DNA from: Phlebotomus papatasi
Taxonomy: Eukaryota > Arthropoda > Insecta > Diptera > Psychodidae
Reading direction: 5' to 3'
Length of the DNA stretch: 64,000 nucleotides
Assembly: GCF_024763615.1 (NCBI RefSeq)
Contig: NC_077222.1
Span: 88,412,001-88,476,000, forward strand
The notes under the pieces were generated by a model. It was given only the letters and a program-made list of their open reading frames with translations. It was not told where the DNA came from and ran no database searches. The translations under genes were made by a program, and so were the position numbers. Below, piece by piece: positions 33,534 to 46,575 of this stretch. Positions within the stretch are counted from its first letter, which is position 1. Every line of letters starts with the position of its first letter.

Positions 33534-36410
33534 AAACGTCTTATATAATTATAATCAAATTTCTACACGCTTAGATGACATATTTTGAAAATTAACACTA
33601 TACTCGTCATAGTGATACTAAAAATTGCCCATTAGTTGAGTATTTTTCACTGTGCAATTTTTAAAGAAAGTTTCAGAACATCCAGAACTTTTATTACTTT
33701 TTAAACTCTTTTACTGCTATGTATTTCCCTTAAAACTATAAATAAAAACACTCTTCCGAAATACAATAAAATAATGTTTATTATTCAATATCGGTAATGC
33801 AATGTTTCCAGCATTACATGATAGCCATTTCAACAACAAATCTGACTTCATAACCCATTTAATTTCGCGGAAATACGAACATATAAGGAAAGAATTGCAA
33901 ATTAAAAATTATAAATCATTCGTTTAACATTAATTTCGAACTAGACCCTAATTTTGTAATTAAAAAAAATCATTCACTTTTCCGGCAGAATATCTTCAAA
34001 TGCATAAATAATTAGTTTTTTTTATCTAGTTTCTGCAGAAATTCGCTGGAGAAGTCCTCCTACAAACCTGTAATCGCGTAATTTCTGTGTTAAATATGGA
34101 AATTGCTATTTGATTGAGGTATCCATGTTAAGTTTGTTGTAAATATAAAGAAAAAGCCACGGAAGTGACCAATTAAATCAAGGTGTTGAACACCATAAGA
34201 GTTGTTTCTAAATGTAGACTTGGCTGGAAGAAAAACACACGATGGATGAGAAATTTCAGAACAAGTGTTTTGAGAAGACTTTCTCCTCGTATTTTCAATT
34301 AAAAGCCACTCATTGGAGATTCTCTTGGGGAATTATTGCTTTTTTCATGAAGATACATAAACATTGGAATATTATTTAATGTTTTGAAGCAACAAGTGCG
34401 CAGAATTATTTAACATACATATATGGCATTATATTGCATTCCTAAGAGGAGATTGTATTGGACTTTTATTGCATTTTCACTATTTAACCAGAAATATAAA
34501 TCTTCATTTTGCGATGAAACGTCCATAAATAATGTGATACTTCATCACTTTACAAAAGGAGTTATTTAAGCATGAGAATATTGCATAATAAATAATAGCA
34601 TGACAATTAAAAATTACACTAATTATTTCACTTGGATTTAATGAGCAAAATAATACTCATTTTGACTCATATTTCGTTACTTTGTGCACAATTTTCTCAT
34701 GCTTCTTTCGGTTAAAGAAAAAACACAAAAAAAACTTTGTTGTTCTTTAAAGCAATTTTAAAGTCATTTAGCAAATAGAAAAGCATATCGATTAAATTTA
34801 TTAAAGACTACAGAAAGTGAATGGATAAAAAATGTGAGAAATTTAATTCTCCAGACAAAGGAAAATGTGAAATAAAAAAAAATCAACACAACAAATAGTA
34901 TCAAAAAAAGGTAAATTAATGTTGATCTTTTGTTAATGTGACAGTCAATAAATTACCATAATAAGCTATATAATTTTAATGCATCAAATTTCTTGATTAC
35001 AAAACAGAAGCAATATTAAATTCAAGCAAAGTCTGTTTTTCACTTTCATCAAATTCACATTAAGTATTCAGTTCTGGTAGAGTTCCAATTGAGATCTCGG
35101 TGCAGATTGCAATAACCGATCCTCACTGACATTTATGGCTGAGGAAGTGCCTATCCATATAGCAATTTTTGGATTATTGACGCCTCAAATGGACGATTTA
35201 TCATAACAAAATTGTAGTTTCTTTGGCAAAATATCAACAATACCGCAATAAATCTCCCACCTAAATTATCCACTTTCATTTTCCTCGATCACTATCAAAT
35301 TGTCAGGGAAGCGCACTTTTCCAACCACCTCCCAGAGAGTCAGTATTTTGCCAAGTTAAATAAAACATAATAAAATGTAAAGTTATGCGATAGATTTAAT
35401 GAAATTCAGTGGCTTGCGGAAGATTCCGATTCGAAATAAAACGGAAAAGTCATACGATTTCATTTCTTCTTCTTTGACTGAAAAATGTGAGACGCTGTCT
35501 CCAGCAGTGACATGCTTTCCGTTTTTAATAAAATATTTCATGTTTTAATTTTCTTTAGTTTATTATTTTTGTTGCAGTCCAGTTTCTTGGGTGTTGTATA
35601 ATAAAATTTAAATGTAGCAAGAGTTCGTTACAAAGGGCTACTCGCAGAGAATATTCCAACCTTGCTAAAAATTAAGAACGTTGCGATGCTATATTTGGGC
35701 CATGAAAGCTATTTATTAAGTTTAATAGGCCACTTGTATACATAATTAAATAATAGTCACGATTCTGTAATATTTATTGTATCAAATAGTGGTACAAATA
35801 CGGTAATTAGCCAGCAATCAACGTTATTAAACTGTGGTAGTTTAAGCTATTAATCACTAATCAACTTAACAAAGAAACTCCAGAGAAATGGTATATAGTG
35901 AAACTATATAGAAAAGAGGTCACATAGTTATTTATGCAATATAATATTTTTAATTATAAAATGGTTTATTTTCATTTTTCTTTCCAAAAAATATATCAGC
36001 AAACCCATATCATTATTGTATATCATTTTTTACTTAAGATAATGTAAATCTTGGTAATAATCTACCATCATTGTGTTTTATTTCATGGAAAATAAAACAT
36101 AAAATTTTAAGCCAAGTGGCTTTAAAGATAACCAAAGTTTGATGCCATTATTACGTAAATTTTCTAGATAACTACAAAAATTATTTGTAACAATATTGAA
36201 AAATTATTGTAAAAAATATATTTCTTTCCTGTCATTAATTTTACGAACATGAAACATAATCTTTTTTTTCTACATTAATTTAAAAAAAAAAAAACAATTA
36301 ATAGGAATCGCTTTAAATTTCAGGCACAGTAATGTTCAAATTATCTGCACAATTTTTATTGTTGAAGCTCAAAGAGAGAGGTTTTGAGGAAAAAGGGCAC
36401 TGTGAAATGA

Positions 36411-36592
36411 AGCACCTTTGAAAGTGGGCTTTTTTCTCCCATTTTGAAATGAGACTTAATGTAATTTGGCTGCAAATTCGTTTGTGAGACTAAATTTGAT
36501 TATAGTAATGTCCATTCCCATTTGAAAATAGCACGGAAAAGCGATATTCTAAAGGTTTCCCAGTCTAAGGGTGCCCCACTTCTCCCTAAATA
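36411..36592. mobile_element. MITE family M2, copy 3 (left end worn)
   Basis: The left part GAAGCACCTTTGAAAGTGGG and the right part AAGGGTGCCCCACTTCTCCC are inverted. The centre has the family words CTCCCATTTTGAAATGAGAC and GTCCATTCCCATTTGAAAAT. It is followed 18 bases later by the better-preserved copy 4. Confidence 0.65.
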
Positions 36593-36610
36593 ATCCGCTT
36601 TTCATAGCTA

Positions 36611-36825
36611 GGGGGAAGTGGGGCACCTTTGAAAGTGGGGTACCTTTGAAATTGAGATTTTTTTCCTATGTTTAAGTGGAACTTAATCATATCAAAATAT
36701 GATTTAGCTTCGCAATATGTTTGTGCAGCTAAATTATATTACGATAAGGCTCAATTTTAATTAAAAATAGGTCAAAAATATCAATTTCAATTGTACCCCA
36801 CTTTCAAAGGTGCCCCACTTCCCCC
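36611..36825. mobile_element. MITE family M2, copy 4 (best preserved)
   Basis: A 215-bp element with roughly 45-bp TIRs: the left end GGGGGAAGTGGGGCACCTTT is matched exactly by the inverted right end AAAGGTGCCCCACTTCCCCC, and pairing continues inward through CAAAGTGGGGTAC-type sequence. TA lies immediately outside both ends, as expected for Tc1/mariner-type insertion. Few mismatches separate the arms, so this copy is probably young. Confidence 0.8.
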
Positions 36826-37499
36826 TATATAAAGGTTCATACCGTGAAGGCTATCAAGTTCCAGCCCTTCAGTGCGCCCTCCCTCCTCATAAAAAAATTT
36901 CCCTAGATGAATCCCAAGAACAATACTTTCTTAATACAGTATTGTAGGATTCTCTAAGAAAGCGCTATATAGAACCAAAATTCCTTTAATCTGCTTATAG
37001 CGTTTTTGATCTTGCCACTGAGAGCACTAAAAGTTAAGTGGCCAACTCTTAATGGGCTTAAGATCTTCTACACGAATTTCAACTCAAAGTTTTCATTAAA
37101 TATGAGCCTTTTAAAGCTACGTTAAGAGACTATACAAAGTCTTGGTTCTATAAGGGTGCTACCCTAAAAGCAAAATAGCTGTCTTTGACAAGTCTTTTAA
37201 TGCATCTTTAAAAGCATTATAATGAGAATTTTGTGTTATAATTTCAGTAGAAGATCTTAAGCCCTTTAAGACACCGCCACTTTACATTTAATAGTATCAA
37301 TGACGAAACCAAATCGCTTTAAGAAAATTATAAGAATTTTTTATTCTATAATACCACTTAATAAAAATGCTTTTACTCCTTTTGGTTTATTTCGAAACTG
37401 TTCCAATTTTCTCCAATCAATTCTTTTATTTTTGAATATGTTTTGAAGTCGAACATTTCGTCCATTGAACCTGTAAACGCAAATTTAAAAATTTTAAAT

Positions 37500-37700
37500 T
37501 TTTCTAAATTAAAGTTTATTCACTCTGGATGGCCTTTTTCCAACCGATTTCGTTGAATTTGCATTTTTTTGGAAAGTTCTTGAAATTTCCAATCCGGATA
37601 CCTCGGTTTTAATTGGTAATGAATCGGTAAAGTACTTGTAATTGATTTTTCCTTCCCAAAAATTGATTTTTTTGTTCGAAATTTTGTAATAGAGCTAGAG
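37500..37700 (+). repeat. R2 family fragment
   Basis: It shares GGCC.TTTTTC.AACCGATTT, TTTTTTGGAAAG and TAATTGATTTTTC-type words, in order, with 57540-57680 and more weakly with 50640-50760. It is non-coding. Confidence 0.5.
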
Positions 37701-39134
37701 GTCAAACCTTAAGGAATATATATTGACTTTTGGTCTTCGGTGAACCAATCCCTCGCCTCTAATAAGTCAAAATTATTTAGAGACGTTCTCTGTTTTTTTG
37801 CTCCAACCCCCTATTCATCAAATAGTCACACGATTCATAAACACGAACTTGGCAACCAATTTTTCCTTTCTGCAATAGCTCTTTAATGATCTATGATCCA
37901 GTTTAAGTCGCTTAACCGGTAAGTACACAAAGAAGTATTTAAAGGAACAATTCACGTAGAGCACTATATCACTATATCTTGTGATTTCGTACATTCAGTA
38001 AAACTGGTACTCCTATCCATATCCTTTATATTCAAAATATTTTTTTTAATTCCTGTATCAATTTATAGCATTGTTCTTCCTGATCGAGTTAAACCAAAAA
38101 AATAGTTTATGCTCAGAAGTTGTAGCTTGTTTGTAGGAAAAAAAAATTGTTTATTGTTATAAGTGCCTCTACATCCTCTATTATGCCCTGGAAATTCCTT
38201 ATTGATTCGACTAAGTGTGAAATTGTTGCAAAGAAGAAAGGCAAAAAGAATTATTAGAAAAGAGGATTTCATTATGCTCCAGCCACTAATCAAGGCTTGG
38301 AGACCGAGCCGAAAGCTTTGGAAAAAGAGTTGTCGTTTTTCTAAGTATGACTCCACTTCTCCAACGAATTCCGGTCCCCTTAGACTTCAGAAGAACATTA
38401 TAAAATTTTTTGGAACTTTATTTTTAGTATAGGAATGCTTAATATATCCAAAACCTATTGCATTATAACTAAAATCTAAATTGGATCGAGAAGTTGCACC
38501 CATCTAAAACTAAATCACGGCACCTCAAGATTCTTAACAGAGAAAGTAATCTCAATCCAACTGCTTGCCTTTCAAAAGGTTTCTTGTGAAAGAATATAAA
38601 AAAGGAGGTAACATAATAATTTTTCTAAGCAAAACTTTTTTTTAAGCTGTAAAATCCAAAAAATTAATCCCTAGTTGTTATTATAGGCTCATAATTAATT
38701 TACATATCTTAAATCAGTAAGATAAAGGGAATCGTGTCTTCTGTTCCTTAACTAGTACATTGTGTGATTTTTAAATGAGAACCTTTAATTTAAATGAATG
38801 AAAAGGATTAGAAAAACAATATTTTTTCAAAATTGAATTCAAAATTTTAGAATACTTTGCCAAAATTCTTTTAGTCAATAAAAAATTTCCATTTTAATAA
38901 AATGTAAATAATTTATGCTTTGCAAATTCAATAATATAATTATTATTCTACATTTTTTATTATAACAAGTTTTGATTCTCAAATTTCTCTGTGAAATAAA
39001 TATCGAGCACCACGTTCAATGGCTGTTCAGTGACTAATAAAATAAGTTGATACATTTTTCGTTCATCAAAAAAAAACTGACTGCATAGAAAAGATTGAGA
39101 AAGAGTAATAAAACTATTTTAAATATGAAACTTA

Positions 39135-39745
39135 AAGGGGTTACATGGATTACGAAGACCAAAAAATGACATATTTTCTCTAAATTATTTTTGAAAGATA
39201 ATAAAAAAATATATTTAACTTAAACTCTTAATACAAAAGTTTCACATTTCACCGACATTTTCTTAAATTTTCATTTAAAAATTTTAAAAGCTGAGCCGTT
39301 GCGACTTGATTTTCAGAAACCTTTTTGAAAAAAACTAACTTTATGGTTGTCACGATTACTAAAAGTAAATTCCTACGAAGTCCAAAAAGAAACAAAATAT
39401 TTAGAATACACAAAAATAATTAGCAGATGAATTAAACTTGTAGTTGATCGAAGAATATTTAAAATAATGAAATTTGGATTTTTAATACAAACGGTTATCA
39501 TTTTTGGCATATTTTTCGTATTGTGGATCAGTTTATTATTTGACGGCATTTTAATGGTCTTACAAAATAAGTTGTGATCAAGAAAACAAAAAAATCCTTC
39601 ATCCAAATACGAGTTTAAACATAAGTTTAATTAATTGTTTAAATAATGTTTAAGAACTCGAGTTATTTTCTTATTGTGTTGTATTCAAAAATTTAAAGAA
39701 AACATGCAATTTTTTAAGACTTCATGACCCATATAACCCCTTAAT
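39135..39745. mobile_element. about 600-bp TIR element (GGGGTTAC ends), uninterrupted copy
   Basis: It starts AAGGGGTTACATGGATTACG and ends CATGACCCATATAACCCCTT, which are inverted with mismatches. The inner words AGCCGTTGCGACTTGATTTT are shared with the interrupted copy at 42432-43115. It shows what the 42432 copy looked like before the nested insertion. Confidence 0.6.
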
Positions 39746-40037
39746 ATTTTAAAAGGAAGTTTTTAATTTTGAATTACAGACACGGGATGTGTATTAAGCC
39801 TTTAATTTAATTTATCAAGCAAAATTCTTCTAACTATTTGTAAGAAAAACCAGTTCTTTGAATTAATGTCATCTTTTGATTTTCGTTTATAATTTATATT
39901 TATGTAAGATTTACTTTGCTTATAGACAGAATGATCTGTGATTGATTAAGATTTTCCTCTTTAGTTTTACTATAATTTCTTTAGAGCTACTATTTTTCTT
40001 AATTATTGAATTTCACTCGAAATTTAATTGAGTTGAA

Positions 40038-40063
40038 CTTTGTTATGCGTCTGCATAACAAAG
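40038..40063. repeat. short perfect hairpin
   Basis: CTTTGTTATGC and GCATAACAAAG form an 11-bp perfect stem around the four-base loop GTCT. It lacks a U run, lies in an intergenic stretch with no other repeat, and has no evident function. Confidence 0.6.
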
Positions 40064-40821
40064 AAAGGATTATTGTGCTGTAAATTTCCTTAAAGGCTCG
40101 ATCCTTGAAAAACGCAATTATTTCAAATCTTTCCATCTGCATTTGAAATGGAGCGCATTTGTGACCAATTTCCGGCTGTAAAATCTGCTGTAAAAAGCAT
40201 TTTCTAATGGTAAAAGGACCATAAAATTATTGTGAGAGGTCCATGTCCATAATTATGCTGGTAGCGCCAACACAAAGCGTTTCAGGAAATTCTTTCAGGA
40301 GGGCAATAAAATCCTTCTAAAAGAAGGTTTCTTTCTTTACTCATTAGAATTGCACTCTTAAAATTTTTACAACGTCCTAAGCCTAAACAGATGCTTCCAA
40401 TGAACCTCTTTCTGGGATTTTTTTGGGTTTCTTCTGGAAATTTGGTCTTAATATCTTAATTTTTTTTTTAACTAAAAACCAGTACGAAAATTTAATTTTA
40501 TGCAATTTTTTGAAGCATGGGAAAGAAGAGTGGAAGAGGTAGTCAACTTTCCTCCGTGTCAAAGTCATTGCCAACACCATGAGTTGGCCAGCGAGGAAAA
40601 TTATGGTGTTTGTGATTGAAATGCGTTAAATGGAACTCGTTTTTCCAACTTTAAACACGCTTTACAATATCACTCTCTCGAATGCAAAGTGCATTCAGCT
40701 CTTGCAGTCCAACTGCAAGTTAATTTCTTTGTCTGACTTTTTGTGGAGAAAAGTCACGCGAAAGTGATGGTATTTTTCCCGCGGAAAAATTGGAGGGAGA
40801 AATTAACCGATTGCATAATCA

Positions 40822-40844
40822 CAAAATAAATAAATAAATAAAAT
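40822..40844 (+). repeat. AAAT microsatellite
   Basis: Four to five uninterrupted AAAT units occur within otherwise non-repetitive intergenic DNA. Confidence 0.8.
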
Positions 40845-42431
40845 GTTAGGAAAAATTCGTGAGGCAATTGTTGCATCAGGGAATTAATGTGACAAGTTGG
40901 AGAGATTAGAGCACGAGATCACGAGGAAGGAAGCAAGATTTAGATACAGAAATTGAGACAACTTTCTCGAATTCGTTAATCTTCAGCACCATTTGACAGT
41001 GCATTGGCCTTAATGATGGGAATTGGTGGCAATATATTTCCTCAATTATCGGATTTATCAATGAAAGTATCAAAGAGACCACCCAGCCATTTCTTATGTG
41101 CTATAGATTTTGAGACATTGTAGTCAATTTTCTAACTGAAAGTCTCTTGGGCAAATGAGAGTGAACAAATCGGATCAGTGGCAGTGTTAGATAATCGCTT
41201 AACCATTTCATATTTTCTGCACAAATTAATCCATCCCAGCCTCCGAAATCTAAATCACCCAGCAATGCTAGTTTTTTTTTCTTTCATCCTATCTTGCTGA
41301 TCATGCGGAAATTATTGCATAAAGTCCAAGAAATAATCCAAGGGGAGGTAACTTACATTGCCCCACAGCCCCATGTAATTATCATGTCAATAAAATGCTG
41401 AATTTTATGCATTTTTGCTGCAGATGGCAAGTCATCTAATGTACACGAAAAACGCTAAAAACCATGTAATAATTTTCACCTCTAGCGCCTCTCAAAAAAA
41501 GGCAAAAAGTGACTGAAATATTGGTTTGTAGGTGGAATATTTGCAGTAATGTTTTTTCATGACAAAGAGGAATTTGCTCAATTGTTTTTTCCTCGTAAAA
41601 TTTACAAATTAATCAATGGAGGTATTAAGTCATAGGAGAAAGAAGGAATTGAAAATGTAGTATTTTGTCTGGTGAAATTTTCATGAGTTTCTGGAATATT
41701 ACCAAGTTTAAGTGATTCCACATATTACTTCTTGTTTTATTACAAAAGAAAATAAATTTAAAAAAATCTTTCAGAGAGGGTATCTGTTAATAAATATTAA
41801 TTTTTTACAATTACTTTTTTAGATGAAAAGAATTCCAAAATCTGTCAATTCCTGTGTAGATTTGTTTAGATTTATTCAGTAATTTTTTAATTAAAAAAAA
41901 CACTAGAAGATCAGTCATAAATAATAGGAAAATAAAAAATATATCTCAATTTTTTTTCTATATCTTTAAAATAAAAAAAATAAAGCCTTTTAGTAATAAT
42001 TAGATCATTTGTTAAATTAGGTTTGATACAATAGAACTTCGACAATTGTAGGATTATAGAACACAATATACGGTCTTTAAACTTGAGATCAAGATCGGTT
42101 CTCCAAGTACTTGACAGAGACTTTACGAAATATAATTTATCTAACTTTATCACTTATCAGTTAAGTAATTAAAGCAATTAAGCTATATAATTAGACATTA
42201 ACCATATGGCTAAGAAAAGAACAATTTATTTATAAGCGTTAGAGAATGTTGTGGAAAATATTGAAATCTCAACTTTGGCAAAATTTCCAAAAAATCATGA
42301 AAATTTAGTTTTTTTCAATTTAAGAAATAACACTGTGAAAATTATCAAAATATTTTTTTTAATTTAGTTAACAATTGAACGAATAATAGCGTTCCATATA
42401 ATTCGTCTTTTAGAGCAATAAGATCAATTTA

Positions 42432-43115
42432 AGGGTTTACGTGGTTTACGGGAACTAAAAAAAAAACAATATTTTTTCTTTACATCTTTTTTCAACATAG
42501 GGAAAAGTGCCCATGCTTGATACCATTGGAAGCTTCGTAATGATTAAATTTTTCCTATGTTTCTTAATAAACATTCATTCATTCATTTTCAACCGCTTAT
42601 CCTTATTGGGGTCGCGGGCCCATGACATCCAAATTACCAAATTAGCAAATTATAAACATGACTCCGCAATATATTTTAAAAACTGGGCACTTTCTCATTG
42701 TTTTTAAAATATGGTTGCGATGAGTTATGTGAAACATAGAAAATTTAGTCATTACGAAATTTCCAATGGTATCAAGCATGGGCACTTTCCCCTAATAAAA
42801 AAAATTAAACCGAGCTCTTAAGCATATTAAGGTACAATGTTTTTACTATATTTTCAAAAAAAATTTCATTTCAAAATTTCAAAAATTTAGCCGTTGCGAC
42901 CTGATTTTTGGAGACTAAGAAAAGATTTCTCGAAGTATATTCATCTGACGTCAAAAAACTAAATATATCCTGATAAATTTAAGAAGATATGATTTAAGTG
43001 TTGTACTTTCTTTTATATGCTTATGAACTTGACTTAAAACAAGAATTTGTTATGAAAAAAAGAAATGAGAGAACATATGCTGATTTTAGTCTTTTTGACC
43101 CACCTAACCCCTTAA
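42432..43115. mobile_element. GGGGTTAC-type TIR element interrupted by a younger MITE
   Basis: The outer ends AAGGGTTTACGTGGTTTACG and TTTGACCCACCTAACCCCTT match the element at 39135. Its sequence is broken at 42500-42792 by a TIR element; on removing that insert the two halves rejoin at a single TA, matching GATAATAAAAAAAT in the 39135 copy. Confidence 0.65.
42500..42792. mobile_element. 293-bp MITE nested in another element, TA target site
   Basis: The left end GGGAAAAGTGCCCATGCTTG and the right end CAAGCATGGGCACTTTCCCC are near-perfect TIRs that extend about 60 bases, through TACCATTGGAA. TA flanks both ends. The interior contains CAACCGCTTATCC followed by GGGGTCGCGG, an unusually GC-rich island for this window. 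It has no coding capacity. Confidence 0.8.
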
Positions 43116-43266
43116 AATGATTGCACTCCCTAGCACTGCACTGCAGTCAGAGCGAACACTCTCTAAAATTTAAGTATATGAGTAAATATAATTAAAGAAA
43201 ACGAACGAGAAAAAAGTTTTATTAATGAAAACTTTTAGAGTTAAATGTAATAAACTATTTAAAATT

Positions 43267-43515
43267 GGGGATCTCAGTGGCGCAATAAGTGAGACCATTG
43301 GATCTTGGGTGGATGAGATCTCTAATTTGACTCTCACAGTTGTGAGTTCGAGCCTCATCCAGTGCAAAAATCTGAATTTCTAAAAAAAGACATTTTCACT
43401 GTGACATAACTTACTAAAATGCACCGCCTCAGTACAATGGACTTAGGACATTCTTCCAACACGGGTTTGTACGACTTCTCACTATGATTACATTGTAAAA
43501 AAGAATAAATAAATT
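43267..43515 (+). mobile_element. tRNA-derived SINE
   Basis: The 5' part resembles a tRNA gene: GGGGATCTCAGTGGCGCAAT corresponds to a box A region and GAGTTCGAGCC at 43344-43354 to box B, about 70 bases apart. A unique body follows, and the 3' end is AAAAAAGAATAAATAAAT, an A-rich tail. This organisation (pol III boxes, body, A-rich tail) is that of a SINE. No proper anticodon arm is visible, so it is not a functional tRNA. Confidence 0.65.
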
Positions 43516-43672
43516 TCACAGAATTTTCCGTCACCTTAAAATATTACATAAGGTATAATTAATTTCAAAAAAAATATATATATATTTTAGTAATATTCTA
43601 TGAATTAATTGAAATTCACAAAAATCTCATATTTGAGCATAATGGAACATTATGAACATTATGCACCATATA

Positions 43673-43882
43673 GGGTAAAGTGATATAAGTTGGACATAGT
43701 GTAACAAGTTGGACACGGCTTTTTTCTTGATAAATACAATACAAAATTTGTTTTTAAGCACAAGGAACCAAATTATAAAACTAAAGCATTAAAAATATAC
43801 AAATAAAAATGAAGTACTAAATTTATCACGAAAAAAAACCCTGTCTAACTTGTATCATTGTCCAACTTGTACCACTTTACCC
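43673..43882. mobile_element. 210-bp MITE with GGGTAAAGTG ends, TA target site
   Basis: The left end GGGTAAAGTGATATAAGTTG and the right end CAACTTGTACCACTTTACCC are inverted copies. Inside, AACAAGTTGGACA and TGTCTAACTTGTAT pair again, so the arms exceed 40 bases. TA is present immediately outside both ends, suggesting Tc1/mariner-type mobilisation. It is non-coding. Confidence 0.75.
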
Positions 43883-45323
43883 TACTGTTTTCAATTTTTA
43901 TTTCATTTAAGTTTGTTTCTAAATTCGTTTTCAAATTATTGTACTTAATGAGAACGCGGACTCAGAAATTTTACACAGGTTTTAAACTGATCTGTTTTTA
44001 AACTCTGTAAACACACAGAGCACTGTGATATAAAGCAGGTTTACCGCCTTTGGGGTTAAGATAGAACAAGAGAGTGGGGGATACATACTGGCCTGGGTGC
44101 AACGGTTCCGAAAGGAGTATAACCGATCCATAGACAAATCTTAAACTGACCTGTTTAAAATCTCAATTCTAAAATTTATTTGGGATTTTTCAGTTTTATC
44201 CCAAAATATCTATACCTTAAGCCTTCTACACATTGCGCGCAATTTTCGTCAAAAAATGCCTTTTTATTGTCTCTGTCGAAAATGATACGGAAAATTTACT
44301 TTGAAAAAGAAGAGTTTTACAAAAATTGCTCTCACTGTGCAGAGGGTGCAGTGGAGAGGCCTTTGGGTCGAAAGACTAACACGGGCTTCAGACCTAAGGC
44401 TTAGCCATCTGGCTTAGTCCTCTAATTCCTTATCAGGAAAGATTTTTTAAAACATTGTTGTTTAGGATTGGATTAATGACAAATGTTCCATTAGATGTTG
44501 AAAAATCAATAAAATGGCTTGTTATTTAAATTTTTAAGACCTTCGGGAACTGGGTTAAACGTCCAGTCTGAATCCGGCATAAGATTAACTTGTGGCGCCT
44601 CTTGATCCTTCACCACTTCTGGAAGACATAATATAATAGGGGTCGATTCTGAGATGTTTCTAAGCAAAATCCTGAACTTACCATTTACCATCGTCTAAGT
44701 TAGCTTTGAAGTCACAATAGATTGCAAAGCGAAATTTTTTGTAATAAATTAGACTCTTTAAAAGATCAAATTAAACCACAATGTTAGGCTCTTAAAAAAT
44801 TAGAATGACCCGGTTCTTTTAATATGTCTTTTTCTTATTACTAAAACTTGACATTTCACTAAAATTCTTTGCTCACATTTTTATTTCGTCACTTTCCACT
44901 TTTTTCTCTGTTGATTTTTTTTAAATTTTCCCAAAACATGGAAAGTTTATATGCATAAATTTTATACACCATTCTAATTTGCACTCTTTGGGGCTAGATG
45001 CCGCGAATTATTTTAATGACTTTTAATGCAAAAACTGATAATAAAGTTAATGGATATAAATTTTATTACACCATATTATCGAGATGAATCAATTCGATAT
45101 GTCAGAAAATCGTAACCCCAAAACGTTATCGTGTGTACATATGTGTTCTCGCAGATCCTATTTCATTAAGTAAAAAATCAGTGAAGTCTAAGAAATCTTG
45201 ATTTTAGTTTGATGATTTGACCTTCTTAAATCTCTTTAGCGCCAATTAATTATAATTCAGGAATGGAATTTTATCCAAAAGTGGCCAAATTTTTGTCAAA
45301 TCTTTCTCTAAAAATTCTCTATA

Positions 45324-45574
45324 CACTCAGAGAAATCCGAAAAAGTTAAAATAACATTCCAGAAATGTCAATTTTACCCTGCAGTATTGATCCAAAATCT
45401 GTGTAAATATTACCATTTTTAGGTGTATTAGGGGTTAAAGTTACCCTTTCTCATGTTAATATTACCTTTAAAAATGTGTAACATTAACATTAAAAAATGT
45501 TAATATATTTTTACACCTAAAAAGTGTTAAAGTTCTGAGGAAAAAGTTAATCGTACCCTCTTTTTTTCTCAGTG
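45324..45574 (+). mobile_element. CACTSAG-ended element (M3), copy 1
   Basis: Starts CACTCAGAGAAATCCGAAAA and ends TTTTTTTCTCAGTG, short inverted ends. The interior is rich in GTTAATATTACC/AACATTAAC-like words. An inverted copy with few differences lies at 52350-52602, so the pair brackets exon 1 of gene 3. It is non-coding. Confidence 0.75.
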
Positions 45575-45809
45575 CAGAAATCTAATATTCTTTAATAAGA
45601 AATGGTCGAAAGGTAAACTCCTTAAAAGTAATTAATCCAGAGTCTTTAAGTTAGTACTTTGTGAAAAGTAGCTTTAATACCCCTAATACTAAGTACTTAA
45701 TTAAGGACTCTAACAAAGCCCTTATTACGTACTTAATAAGGACTTAATTAAGGCTGAGTTATGCCATGTTATTTTTGCTATTCGCTACAAACCGCCGACG
45801 TTAGTCTCT

Positions 45810-46575
45810 TACTTATTTCTGTGACGCTACGTCCCATTGAGGATCAAGGCCTCTTGCATTATCCATAACCATTCTTCGCGATTAAAAGCGATAATCCTCC
45901 AGCGCCACGATACACCCGGTCGTTTAACCCTTTAACGACGAGACACTTTTTACGGACTGAAAATCAACAATAAAAATTAAACTGACAAACATAATCAATG
46001 ATAAGTCTTACATCTAATCTTGGAAAGACCAACAGAGTCCGTTTCGGTGTATTTTGTGCTTCTATGAACAATAGGGACAAAAATAGCCCAAAAATTTAAG
46101 TAATTTTTCTGACAATACCAATGAATAATATTTTTCGCTTTAATGAAAAATATTACGTATGAGTATTGTAGTTTTCATTTCCAAAAGGGTTTTGCTTAAA
46201 AAAAAATTAGAAGTATTTAAAATAAATAAAATCAATTATTATGAATTTGAGAATTTAAAAATTCGCCATTTTTGAGCTTAAATATTTACTACATAGCAAA
46301 TAACTATAGACTTGCAAAATGTATGCTAGATTCCTTCAATCTTCTACTTTACAATTATGTACAGACATGAGAAAAAAATAACTTTAGGTAGTCAGGAAAA
46401 ATTATTTTCTTTAAGGGACACCGGTGTTCCAATCGTCCTTAAAGGGTTAAGGACCTCATCCACTTACTCCTGCCATCTCCTTCAAGAGCGTCCTCTCGAA
46501 CGAACTTCTTCCGGCTTCGTATTCAGCAATATCTTGGGTATTCTATCATCTGGCATTCGGGGCACATGACCGAGC
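45810..46575 (-). pseudogene. 3' end of a non-LTR retrotransposon ORF, split by a MITE
   Basis: On the minus strand, about 46565-46450 reads RMPDDRIPKILLNTKPEEVR, and about 45915-45822 reads WRWRIIAFNREEWLWIMQEA then LILNGT and a stop. This is the characteristic C-terminal end of the ORF2 protein of many insect LINEs (RMPDDR..K.ll, then A.dR..W..i..EA). The two parts are separated by the TTAA-flanked MITE at 45928-46446 and contain an in-frame stop after the first part, so the copy is dead and truncated at its 5' end. Confidence 0.7.
45928..46446. mobile_element. 519-bp piggyBac-type MITE nested in a LINE fragment, copy 2
   Basis: The ends CCCTTTAACGACGAGACAC and CCAATCGTCCTTAAAGGG are identical to those of the 33059 copy. 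TTAA occurs at 45924-45927 and 46447-46450. The LINE reading frame is interrupted exactly here, which makes the insertion event clear. There is no transposase. Confidence 0.85.

Noticed and set aside
46357..46569. 70-codon + strand frame
   Set aside because: It spans the junction between the piggyBac-type MITE and the LINE fragment, whose coding strand is the opposite one.
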